This document shows positions 1-6,499 of a stretch of DNA of 8,833 nucleotides, piece after piece. The notes beneath the pieces are model-generated. The model saw only the letters and a program-made list of their open reading frames with translations, did no database searches and was not told the DNA's origin. Source of the DNA: an uncultured Eubacteriales bacterium (GTDB lineage: Bacteria > Bacillota > Clostridia > Oscillospirales > UBA644); NCBI GenBank assembly GCA_934481505.1, contig CAKSPP010000044.1, positions 1-8,833 on the forward strand. Direction: 5' to 3'. Within the stretch, counting starts at the first letter, position 1. The number at the start of each line of letters is the position of its first letter. Made by a program: the position numbers and the translations under genes.

Positions 1-3000
1 GTTATATACAGTTTAAGTCCTTCGGGAAGGCTGTTGAATCTTGCTCTTGCGTAAATTATGCTTTCTTCTCCGTCAAGATTTTCGATTGCCGAAATTACTT
101 CGTCGATATTGTCGGCGTCTTCGGTTTTCTCCCAATAAAGCAGGGGATATCCGCCGTTTTCGAGGTCATATCTGTCTTCCTTGAAAGAAGAGCCGAGAAG
201 AGACAAAAATTCTTTCGTTTTCATTTCGTCGGGAGTTTTTGCATTTCCTGTGTCTCCGCCCGAAACTTCGGAATTATAATAGGAATTTTCAACAATGTTG
301 TCGCTTGTCATTTCGTCGACTACGCCTGCGTTTGCTTTTCCTATGTTATAGCAGTTAATGATTTTATGTCCGTCCTGGAGTTTTCCGGCAATACCGCCGA
401 CGGCACTCCGTCCTGAAATCTCTCCGCGGTTATAGCAGTTTTCAATCGTTACGTTTACAGATGTCGACTGTCTTGAAGTGTCAAGATGTCCGACGATTCC
501 GCCGACAGCTGTGTCTCTTCCGTAAATGTTACCGGTGTTTACACAACCCGAAATAACGCTTTCGCCGCCGTCTCTTACCGTTCCGACAATTCCTCCCGAA
601 TAGCCCGAACCGTAGACGGTCGCTGCGTTTTTACAGTTTATAAAGTCCGCACCGTTGCTCCAATTTGCAACAGCCCCCATAAAGGAAAGGTTTGAAGAAC
701 CTATTTCGCCGCTTGCAATTGTTACGTTTTTGATTACCGCATATTTGCAGACATATCCGAAAAGTCCGCCTCTTTTTGAGGTGAGGTTATATATCGAATA
801 GCCGTCGCCGTCGAATATTCCGTCAAACTGTCTTGAAGATGAAGAACCTATCGGAAGTCTGTCGGGGAAGTCTGACATATCGATATCCGCCGCCATTTTG
901 AAATAAACGCCGGTGAACATATGTCCGCTGTTTACTTTTGTTCCGAGGTTTTCGAGGTCTTCCGCCGTTTTTATAAGGTACGGAGACTCTTCGGTTCCGT
1001 TTCCGTCCCAAGGCATTATTTCAAGAACCGTTACGGGAATTTCAACCGAGAATATTCCGTAAACTGCGGTAACGGATGGTGTTCCGAGCGAGAAAGCTCT
1101 GTTCTGCGAAAGGGTGTAGTCGGTTATTTCGACAGAGTTCCCGTCACTGTAAAAGCCTTTGATAACAAGCCCCGTTTTGTCGAAATATTCGTTTTCGTAA
1201 TATGTGGTTTTGTCGGGAGAAGAAACGACCGAAATGGAAATCAGGTACCGCTCGTCGTTGTCGAGGTTTTCTTTTCCTCCGATAAGTTCGAGATAGGAAG
1301 AAAGAAGAGTGTGGTTCTTTACATAGCGTCTGTCGGCTTTTTCAACCGATTCATAAGCTGTAAGTGCGATTTTGATTTTTTCTTTGAAATCGGCTGCTCC
1401 CGGTTCGGGAATTTCCGAAATTGCCTTGGTTGCCGCTTCGGTTTTTTCTGCGGAGTCTTTTGTCATTTCGGGCACCATATCGTAAAGCGAACGGAGACCG
1501 TTTTCAAATCTCCAATATGAAACGAGGGCGTATGTCGCCTGGTCGTTTGCCATTGAGTTAAAGCCCGAGGAAAGAATGTGCGAAAAGCCGCCCGACGACA
1601 GTCTGAAACGGAGAAGTCCGTCAAGCAGAGTTTTTCCCGTCGAAGAAATAAAACGGCTGTCGGTCGCGGGGTCGATGCCTACCGCGGTAAGAGCGACGAT
1701 GACCTGTGCGATACTTTCGGAGTTTTCGGTGTTCCACGAAACAAATCCGCCGTTTTCGTTCATCATTCTGCCGAGTCTGTCAAGGGCTTCGTCGACGCAT
1801 TCCTTTACGGTCTTTGTCAGCGTTTCGCCCGTGTTCTGGTTTTCATATGTATAAGCCGTGTCGTCGGTGTAGTAGGGGGCGAGTGACTGAATTGCCATTG
1901 CTGTTATATCGACGTCGGAAGAAGAACCGTAACCGCCGAGAACCCAGCCGCCGTATTTGTTTGCTCCCATGCCGTCCGCGAGCTGCATTTTAAGAATTTC
2001 GGTTATAAATCTTTCTCTTGTGTATTTTGCGTTTTCGGGAACTTCGGTTCTCTGTGCGTCAAGCGAAATAAGACCCCAGATCCAGCCGTTTATTCCCTGT
2101 GCACCGGGACCTGCCGCGATAACGCAGTCATAGCTTCCGTCGGCAATAAGGTCTATATCGTTTTCTTTATATTTGCCTACTTTTGTTACGTCGCCGCCGA
2201 GAGCCGCTACGGTTACCGCCGCTCTGTGCCATTCGGTAGCTTTTATTCTGTGCAGAATTCCGTTGTTATTTGCGTAAGTCGTTTCTATATATGTTTTCAT
2301 CGCCGCGAGATAATCGTCATATCCCGTGCCGTCGTCGGTTATGTGAAAAACGCTTCCGTCTTCCTTTATAAGACCGAAACGACCCATCGCAAGAGCGAGC
2401 CAGTCGGTTCCCGTCGAGCTTGCTCCCGATTTATAGTTTTTGTCGCCTAAAAGGGCTCCCGAGACGCCCGCTTCGGTTTTCGCCGCATAAAAAGCCGCTT
2501 TGATATATTCGGCAAGCTTTGCGGAAAGCTCGGTTTTTTCGGTAAATGCCGCCGTTACGGGGGCGGACGCGTCTATTTTGCTTTCCCAAAGAAGCGAGGG
2601 AAGACCGTTTTCCTCGGTGAAATATTCCGAAAGAGAAGCTTCCGAAAAAGAAGAAACCGCGGTCGAACCTTTGCTGTCGGAACCCGTTCCGTTTATATAA
2701 AAACAGTTTGTTGTTGATGATCTTCCCGCTCCGAGAACCGATTCGACGTTCGAACCCGAACCCGAAACATTTCCCGCGTTAAAGCAATTTGCTATTACGG
2801 GGCTGCTTGCCTTGTGTCCGCCGGAAATCCCTCCGACCGACGCGGGACCCGAAACCGAACCCGTGTTATAGCAGCCGTCGACTTCTCCCGCTCTCCAATG
2901 CTGACCGGTAACGCCGCCGATATAGCCTGTAGACCCCGAAACGCTTCCGGTGTTAAAGCAAGAAGAAACCGTGCAGGCACCGTTAAGGTATCCCGCAACG

Positions 3001-3479
3001 CCGCCGACCGCACTGCCGCCCGAAATTTCGGCTCTGTTTCCGCAGTTTTCGATTCTGCCGCCGTTAAGATATGCGACAATTCCCGCGACATTGCTCGTTC
3101 CCGAAACTTTGCCTTCGACTACGGTGTTTTTTATCGTTCCGCCGCTTACGTTTCCGAAAAGACCCGAATATGTCGTTCCCGAGACATAAAGTCCGGAAAT
3201 GACGTGATAGCCTCCGTCAAATGTGCCTTTGAACTGTGCGGATTTGCTTCCTATCGGCGTCCATGGATTTTCTTTGCCGCCGAGATCGATATTCGCGGTC
3301 AAAATTACCGTCTGACCTTCAAATGTTTCACCTGCGTTTACTCTGTCGGCAAACTGCCGCATTTCATCGGGCGTTCCGATTTCAAGATCGGTGCTTTCAG
3401 CCGCGTTTAACGGCAAGAGCGAAAAGACGAAAACGAAACAGAGAACAAACGAGATGATTTTCTTTGCGTTGTTTTTCAT
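1..3479 (-). CDS. Large secreted GLUG / alpha-alpha toroid / Ig-like surface protein under B12 riboswitch control (3' end outside window)
   Basis: The frame is open from the ATG at 3479 to the window edge: 1159 complete codons, no stop. Start choice: GGAGAG lies five bases upstream, and a signal peptide follows (KNNAKK, hydrophobic residues 8-24, likely cleavage near NAA/ES at 27). Visible order: GLUG module 1 (32-300, five repeats at 105-245); alpha/alpha toroid (about 320-667) with DVDITAMA at 522-529; helical spacer (683-733); Ig-like, Big_3-type domain (746-819); GLUG module 2 (824-1117, repeats at 904-1050); start of a second helical spacer (1125 on). Toroids of this kind occur in squalene cyclases, prenyltransferases and cobalamin-binding intrinsic factor. 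The DxDDTA cyclase acid is absent, so binding is likelier than catalysis. With the cobalamin riboswitch upstream, I infer corrinoid capture at the cell surface. No DUF4430 domain, SLH repeats or sortase signal is visible; any anchor lies beyond the window. The alternative is a general adhesin. Domains are confident; ligand is speculative. Confidence 0.9.
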   Translation of the reverse strand, partial: MKNNAKKIISFVLCFVFVFSLLPLNAAESTDLEIGTPDEMRQFADRVNAGETFEGQTVILTANIDLGGKENPWTPIGSKSAQFKGTFDGGYHVISGLYVSGTTYSGLFGNVSGGTIKNTVVEGKVSGTSNVAGIVAYLNGGRIENCGNRAEISGGSAVGGVAGYLNGACTVSSCFNTGSVSGSTGYIGGVTGQHWRAGEVDGCYNTGSVSGPASVGGISGGHKASSPVIANCFNAGNVSGSGSNVESVLGAGRSSTTNCFYINGTGSDSKGSTAVSSFSEASLSEYFTEENGLPSLLWESKIDASAPVTAAFTEKTELSAKLAEYIKAAFYAAKTEAGVSGALLGDKNYKSGASSTGTDWLALAMGRFGLIKEDGSVFHITDDGTGYDDYLAAMKTYIETTYANNNGILHRIKATEWHRAAVTVAALGGDVTKVGKYKENDIDLIADGSYDCVIAAGPGAQGINGWIWGLISLDAQRTEVPENAKYTRERFITEILKMQLADGMGANKYGGWVLGGYGSSSDVDITAMAIQSLAPYYTDDTAYTYENQNTGETLTKTVKECVDEALDRLGRMMNENGGFVSWNTENSESIAQVIVALTAVGIDPATDSRFISSTGKTLLDGLLRFRLSSGGFSHILSSGFNSMANDQATYALVSYWRFENGLRSLYDMVPEMTKDSAEKTEAATKAISEIPEPGAADFKEKIKIALTAYESVEKADRRYVKNHTLLSSYLELIGGKENLDNDERYLISISVVSSPDKTTYYENEYFDKTGLVIKGFYSDGNSVEITDYTLSQNRAFSLGTPSVTAVYGIFSVEIPVTVLEIMPWDGNGTEESPYLIKTAEDLENLGTKVNSGHMFTGVYFKMAADIDMSDFPDRLPIGSSSSRQFDGIFDGDGYSIYNLTSKRGGLFGYVCKYAVIKNVTIASGEIGSSNLSFMGAVANWSNGADFINCKNAATVYGSGYSGGIVGTVRDGGESVISGCVNTGNIYGRDTAVGGIVGHLDTSRQSTSVNVTIENCYNRGEISGRSAVGGIAGKLQDGHKIINCYNIGKANAGVVDEMTSDNIVENSYYNSEVSGGDTGNAKTPDEMKTKEFLSLLGSSFKEDRYDLENGGYPLLYWEKTEDADNIDEVISAIENLDGEESIIYARARFNSLPEGLKLYI
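330..770 (-). repeat. GLUG repeat array 2 (C-terminal, five copies)
   Basis: Residues 904-1050 carry five further GLUG-type repeats, including YSGGIVGTVRDGGESVISG, AVGGIVGHLD (with a longer insert before IENCYN) and AVGGIAGKLQDGHKIINC. The cap (WDGNGTEESPYLIKTAEDLE, then ADIDMS, LPIG and FDGIFDGDGYSIYNL) and the closing segment (NSYYNSEVSGGDTG ... GGYPLLYWE, 1065-1117) match those of array 1 position by position. The complete module has therefore been duplicated and now brackets the toroid and Ig-like domains. Confidence 0.85.
2745..3167 (-). repeat. GLUG repeat array 1 (N-terminal, five copies)
   Basis: Protein residues 105-245 contain five degenerate repeats of 26-30 residues with the pattern xGGxxGxxxGGxIxNCxNxGxVSG. 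Examples are SGLFGNVSGGTIKNT at the start and AVGGVAGYLNGACTVSS in the third copy. The array is preceded by the usual cap (IGTPDEMRQFADRVNAG, then WTPIG and FKGTFDGGYHVISGL) and closed by NCFYINGTG...LPSLLWES near 258-300. GLUG repeats are expected to stack as an elongated beta-solenoid in secreted proteins. Some third-position similarity between copies is visible in the DNA (recurrent GTTTCGGGT), but the copies are well diverged. Confidence 0.85.
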
Positions 3480-3512
3480 TTTTACTCTCCTTTTCTTTTG
3501 CGGTTCAGCCCG

Positions 3513-3546
3513 AAAAAAAGAGCACAGCCCGAAAAAGGTTGTGCTC
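3513..3546 (-). terminator. Intrinsic terminator of the cobalamin riboswitch
   Basis: On the minus strand GAGCACAACC (3546-3537) pairs with GGCTGTGCTC (3529-3520) with one A/C mismatch, and the hairpin is followed by seven T (3519-3513). It lies between the aptamer and the ribosome binding site (GGAGAG, 3490-3485), so transcription ending here would keep the 1-3479 gene off. This is the standard expression platform for riboswitches acting by transcription termination in Firmicutes. Readthrough is expected when cobalamin is scarce. Confidence 0.88.
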
Positions 3547-3568
3547 CTCCCACCATAAAGCGTGAACC

Positions 3569-3692
3569 GAAGATACGGAGGGTCTGACTTATGACTGCAA
3601 TTATGCCGTCAAATACAGTAATGGCGGTTGTTCCGGATTCGAACCGGATTCCTGCATCTACTCAGTTTACAACTTTTCAAAACCGTATCTTC
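3569..3692 (-). promoter_or_regulatory. Cobalamin (B12) riboswitch aptamer, compact form
   Basis: Read on the minus strand, a perfect 10-bp P1 stem joins GAAGATACGG (3692-3683) to CCGTATCTTC (3578-3569). Inside are the conserved cobalamin-aptamer elements in order: a P4 hairpin TCCGG-TTCGAAT-CCGGA (3648-3632), the B12-box-like CCGCCATTACTGT (3627-3615; family form CCGCCACTGT), and AAGTCAGACC (3590-3581; family form AAGxCAGGAxACC). GGTGG at 3554-3550 could pair with CCGCC at 3627-3623, as the L5-L13 kissing loop does in this family. The aptamer is short and lacks the larger peripheral P8-P12 region. It should sense adenosyl-, methyl- or hydroxocobalamin (which one cannot be told) and control the downstream terminator. 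The sense strand agrees with the 1-3479 gene. A leader promoter is not clear: TATAAA at 3709-3704 is a possible -10 box, but no good -35 accompanies it. Confidence 0.9.
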
Positions 3693-3734
3693 AAAATTTT
3701 TAATTTATATTGCGAACCTTAAAAGGTGAATCGC

Positions 3735-4205
3735 CTATATTATTGTTGCCTTTTTGATTTTCTGCTCTTTGAGCGGTTTATCCATGGCGTTTGTTTCGAC
3801 TTCCGCTATTTCGTCAACGACTTCTATTCCGTCAACGACTTTCCCGAATGCTGCGTACTGACCGTCAAGGAAAGTTCCGTCTTTGTGCATAATAAAGAAC
3901 TGCGAACTTGCGGAATTCGGGTCGTTGGTTCTTGCCATTGAAATTACTCCTCTGACATGAGAAACGGGGTTTTCAAAACCGTTTGCCGCGAATTCTCCGG
4001 GAATTTCCTCTTCCGAGCCGCCCATTCCGGTGCCTGTCGGGTCTCCGCCCTGAATCATAAAGCCGGAAATTACGCGGTGGAAAATAAGTCCGTCGTAAAA
4101 ACCCTCTTTGACGAGCTTTTCGAAATTCGCAACCGTTTTCGGTGCTTTGTCGGGGTAAAGCTCAAGAGTTATTACTCCGCCGTTTTCCATTTCTATCTTA
4201 ACCAT
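3735..4205 (-). CDS. Cyclophilin-type peptidyl-prolyl cis-trans isomerase
   Basis: This 156-residue protein catalyses cis-trans isomerisation of X-Pro bonds during protein folding. It is a single cyclophilin domain with FHRVISGFMIQGGDPTGTG at 42-60 (catalytic Arg44, QGGD at 52-55), MARTNDPNSASSQFFI at 90-105 and FLDGQYAAFGKVVDG at 112-126. Phe112 sits where human cyclophilin A has the cyclosporin-contacting Trp, as in many bacterial members, so low cyclosporin affinity is expected. An in-frame ATG ten codons upstream (4235) is less likely: AAGGAG lies nine bases before the ATG at 4205, and the family begins at MVKIEMENG. There is no signal peptide, so it should be cytoplasmic. It reads toward the riboswitch gene with no convincing terminator between them, but the aptamer-terminator unit should insulate that gene. 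The general symbol ppiB would be a loose fit and is not assigned. Confidence 0.95.
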   Translation of the reverse strand: MVKIEMENGGVITLELYPDKAPKTVANFEKLVKEGFYDGLIFHRVISGFMIQGGDPTGTGMGGSEEEIPGEFAANGFENPVSHVRGVISMARTNDPNSASSQFFIMHKDGTFLDGQYAAFGKVVDGIEVVDEIAEVETNAMDKPLKEQKIKKATII

Positions 4206-4238
4206 AATTCTTTTCTCCTTAAAGTGTTTATTCAATAT

Positions 4239-4267
4239 ATTTTACCATATTTCGCCGTTTATTGCAA
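4239..4267 (-). promoter_or_regulatory. Sigma-A-type promoter of the cyclophilin gene
   Basis: On the minus strand TTGCAA (4267-4262), a 17-base spacer, and TAAAAT (4244-4239) form a good vegetative promoter. Transcription would start near 4232, about 27 bases before the ATG at 4205. It diverges from the promoter at 4305-4333 across the 155-bp intergenic region, in which nothing else stands out except a second TTGACA at 4274-4279 without a matching -10 box. Confidence 0.65.
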
Positions 4268-4304
4268 CCCCTTTTGACAAATATCGAAAATCCGCTGTCG
4301 TTTC

Positions 4305-4333
4305 TTGACATCAAGCGATTTTTTTGCTATGAT
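4305..4333 (+). promoter_or_regulatory. Sigma-A-type promoter of the beta-helix gene
   Basis: TTGACA (4305-4310), exactly 17 bases, then TATGAT (4328-4333): a perfect -35 and a five-of-six -10 box. The start would be near 4340, giving a leader of about 20 bases. GAAAGGGA at 4346-4353 serves as ribosome binding site eight bases ahead of the ATG at 4361. The leader is too short for a riboswitch, so any control must be by a protein at the promoter; no clear operator palindrome is visible. Confidence 0.75.
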
Positions 4334-4360
4334 TGAAATAATTAAGAAAGGGATATTGTT

Positions 4361-6367
4361 ATGAGATTTTTTGAAGTTTCAACGCTTTACGTTTCGAATA
4401 AAAACGACGGTAAAAAATATAACGGATATTACCCCGAGCCTACGGGGAGAGGGAACGACGGCCCGTTTTTTTCTTTTGAAGAGGCTCTGACTGCCGTAAA
4501 TGAAATCCGCGGCGGAGGTGCGTTGCAGCCGCTGACGATAAAAATTGTCGGCGGAGAATATTTCCTCAAAGCTCCCGTTTCGATAGGCTATCCCGCGTCA
4601 AATCTGACGCTTGAACCGTATAAGGGCGAAGAAGTAATTTTAAACGGCGGCAGAAAGATAACGGGATTTGAAAAGACGACCTTTAACGGCATCGAGTGTC
4701 TTGGAGCTTATGTCGAAGATGTCAAAAAAGGCGAATGGAACTTTACCGACCTCTATGTCAACGGAAAAAGAGCGAAACTTTCGAGATATCCCGAAAGCGG
4801 CTTTTTCAAGATTGTCGAAGCGGAAGACAAGGGCGAGGGACTTTACGATTTTTCGAAATGGTTTATCGCCAAAAAAGAAGACCTCAACCCCGTCGAAAAT
4901 ATCGAAGACTGCATTTTAAGCTTCTGCCACTATTGGATAGACGAACATACCCCGATCGAAAGCTACGACAGAGAAACGGGCAAACTCGTAATGAAATATT
5001 ACTCCCGTTTTAATATTACCCATAATTTTCAGTATTATCTCGAAAACGTTCCGTCGACTTTCTCAAAGCCGGGCGAATGGTATCTCGACCGCAAAAACGG
5101 AATGGTCTATTATATCCCCGAAAACGGAGATTTTGAAAATATCTCGGCTTACGCTCCCGAAATACATTCCCTTATCGATATCGGCGGCGAACCCGATAAA
5201 GACGCCTACTGCCGCAGTATCCGCGTAAGCAACATCAAATTCAAAAATACACGCGGCGACTACGGAAGCACAAAAGACGTTTTCGGCAACGAAGAACCGA
5301 GACAGTCAGCCTCCGACGCACAGGGCGTTTCGAACGCTTCGGGAACCGCAAATATCTACGCTTGCAAAAATATCACTTTCGAAAACTGCGTTTTTGAAAA
5401 TTACGGACTTCACGGAATAAATGTCGGAAATTCCTGCTCCGATATAAAAATTCTTAAAAATGTATTCTATGACGGAGGTGCCGGCGGCGTAAAGGTTGAC
5501 GGCGGCGAAATGGGCAGACGGGAAGTCAGCCGCACCCATAATATAGAAATTTCCGATAACCTTATTGAAAGATGCGGCAGACGCTATCTTTCGGCTTGCG
5601 GAATCCTCGTCAAGAATTCCTTTAACTGCAAGATAACACATAATCATATAACCGACCTTTTCTATACCGGAATCTCGGTCGGCTGGACTTGGGGGTACAA
5701 ACCCAACGTTTCAAGGGACAATCTCATTTCGAAAAACCATATTCACAATATCGGTCAGGGCGTGCTTTCCGATATGGGCGGAATTTATCTGCTCGGTGCT
5801 CAACCCGGAACCGTCGTTTCCTATAACCTTATCCACGATGTCAAAAGTCTCGAATACGGCGGCTGGGCAATCTATAACGACGAGGGCAGCAGCGGAATAA
5901 CCGTCGAAAACAATGTCTGCTACGATGTTTCCGAAAACTGCTACCATATGAATTACGGAACTTCGAACCTTATAAGAAACAACATCTTCGCGAAAGCCGG
6001 CTGCGAAATTATGAGAGTTACCCTCCCCGAAAAGCACCTCGGCAACATTTACGAAAACAATATTATATATACGTCGGGCGTTCCCGTTCACCGTTTTGAA
6101 AAGCCGCAGCTTGACGATCCGAACTTCATCTGCCGCAATAACCTTATCTTCGATTCCGAAAGAAAAGAAAACGTCGTCTATATAAACGAAGACGGTTTCA
6201 GAAACATTTCCGAAATCAAAGAAAGGGGAATGGAAGAAGGCTCGGTTGTCGCGGATCCTCTTTTCAGAGACCCCGAAAACGGCGATTTCGCCCTTTCAGA
6301 AAACTCTCCGGCGTTCTCCGTCGGCTTTGTCGGATTTGATATTTCCGATGTCGGAATAAGAAAATAA
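4361..6367 (+). CDS. Right-handed parallel beta-helix protein, putative carbohydrate-active enzyme (GH141/GH120-like), no signal peptide
   Basis: The 668-residue protein starts with a YVS-type opening strand (LYVSNKNDG, 9-17), then a FSFEEALTAVNEIRGGG segment and a capping strand (ILNGGRKITGFE), as in clostridial beta-helix glycosidases. LYVNGKRAKLSRYP at 131-144 and an inserted beta-rich region (about 145-280) precede the solenoid (about 285-600), whose coils show NIxFENCxFxNxGxxGIxV and NNxIxxxG patterns. DMGGIYLLGAQPGT at 471-484 and GGWAIYNDEGSSG at 500-512 are the best-conserved stretches known to me in this family; Asp471, Asp507 and Glu508 are candidate catalytic acids. The DPLFRDPENGDFAL end (632-645) closes the helix. 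The lack of a signal peptide suggests cytoplasmic action on imported oligosaccharides. It is monocistronic, with its own promoter and terminator, and no transporter or regulator adjoins it. Fold is confident; family and substrate are not. Confidence 0.85.
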   Translation: MRFFEVSTLYVSNKNDGKKYNGYYPEPTGRGNDGPFFSFEEALTAVNEIRGGGALQPLTIKIVGGEYFLKAPVSIGYPASNLTLEPYKGEEVILNGGRKITGFEKTTFNGIECLGAYVEDVKKGEWNFTDLYVNGKRAKLSRYPESGFFKIVEAEDKGEGLYDFSKWFIAKKEDLNPVENIEDCILSFCHYWIDEHTPIESYDRETGKLVMKYYSRFNITHNFQYYLENVPSTFSKPGEWYLDRKNGMVYYIPENGDFENISAYAPEIHSLIDIGGEPDKDAYCRSIRVSNIKFKNTRGDYGSTKDVFGNEEPRQSASDAQGVSNASGTANIYACKNITFENCVFENYGLHGINVGNSCSDIKILKNVFYDGGAGGVKVDGGEMGRREVSRTHNIEISDNLIERCGRRYLSACGILVKNSFNCKITHNHITDLFYTGISVGWTWGYKPNVSRDNLISKNHIHNIGQGVLSDMGGIYLLGAQPGTVVSYNLIHDVKSLEYGGWAIYNDEGSSGITVENNVCYDVSENCYHMNYGTSNLIRNNIFAKAGCEIMRVTLPEKHLGNIYENNIIYTSGVPVHRFEKPQLDDPNFICRNNLIFDSERKENVVYINEDGFRNISEIKERGMEEGSVVADPLFRDPENGDFALSENSPAFSVGFVGFDISDVGIRK

Positions 6368-6372
6368 TCAAT

Positions 6373-6418
6373 CGGACTTTTGCATAAAAGAAAGAATTAT
6401 GCAAAAGTCCGTATTTTT
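6373..6418 (+). terminator. Rho-independent terminator of the beta-helix gene
   Basis: CGGACTTTTGCATAA (6373-6387) and TTATGCAAAAGTCCG (6397-6411) form a perfect 15-bp stem with a nine-base loop, followed by TATTTTT. It begins six bases after the TAA at 6367. It isolates the beta-helix gene from argG. The opposite strand has only a weak T-rich tail (ATTGATTATTTT), and no gene reads into it from the right. Confidence 0.9.
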
Positions 6419-6447
6419 ATGTCCTTTTGTGATTTTTCGAATATTCC

Positions 6448-6480
6448 TTGCGGTTATGCGGAAAAATCCGCTTGCCGCAA
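6448..6480. repeat. Unassigned inverted repeat upstream of argG
   Basis: TTGCGG (6448-6453) and CCGCAA (6475-6480) pair, and inside them GCGGA (6458-6462) and TCCGC (6467-6471) pair across an AAAA loop, with TTAT/TTG as an internal bulge. Neither strand has a T tract after it, so it is not an ordinary terminator. It lies between the 6373 terminator and the argG promoter and outside the predicted transcript of either gene. Confidence 0.4.
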
Positions 6481-6499
6481 AAACGAATTTGTGAAATAA

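Noticed and set aside
921..1520. Plus-strand open frames inside 1-3479 (also 486-695, 1576-1993, 2226-2700 and 2814-3457).
   Set aside because: All lie opposite the continuous minus-strand GLUG/toroid frame and give low-complexity translations rich in Arg, Phe, Val and Ser, typical of shadow frames.
1479..2522. Annotating the toroid domain as a squalene-hopene cyclase or terpene synthase.
   Set aside because: The catalytic DxDD acid is replaced (DVDI), the protein is exported and the surrounding modules are surface-protein parts, so an enzyme name would mislead.
3630..3650. A tRNA-like T-arm (GGTTCGAATCC with a CCGG stem) on the minus strand, suggesting a tRNA gene.
   Set aside because: No acceptor stem, anticodon arm or CCA fits around it; the following AACAACC has no partner at tRNA distance. 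It is the P4 hairpin of the cobalamin aptamer, whose consensus resembles a T-loop.
3712..3734. Hairpin after the cyclophilin stop codon as a terminator.
   Set aside because: The best pairing leaves a two-base loop or needs a three-base bulge, and no run of T follows; it is not convincing.
5306..6091. Minus-strand open frames opposite the beta-helix gene.
   Set aside because: Their sequences mirror the repeated Asn/Ile codons of the beta-helix repeats and show no start signals or recognisable domains.
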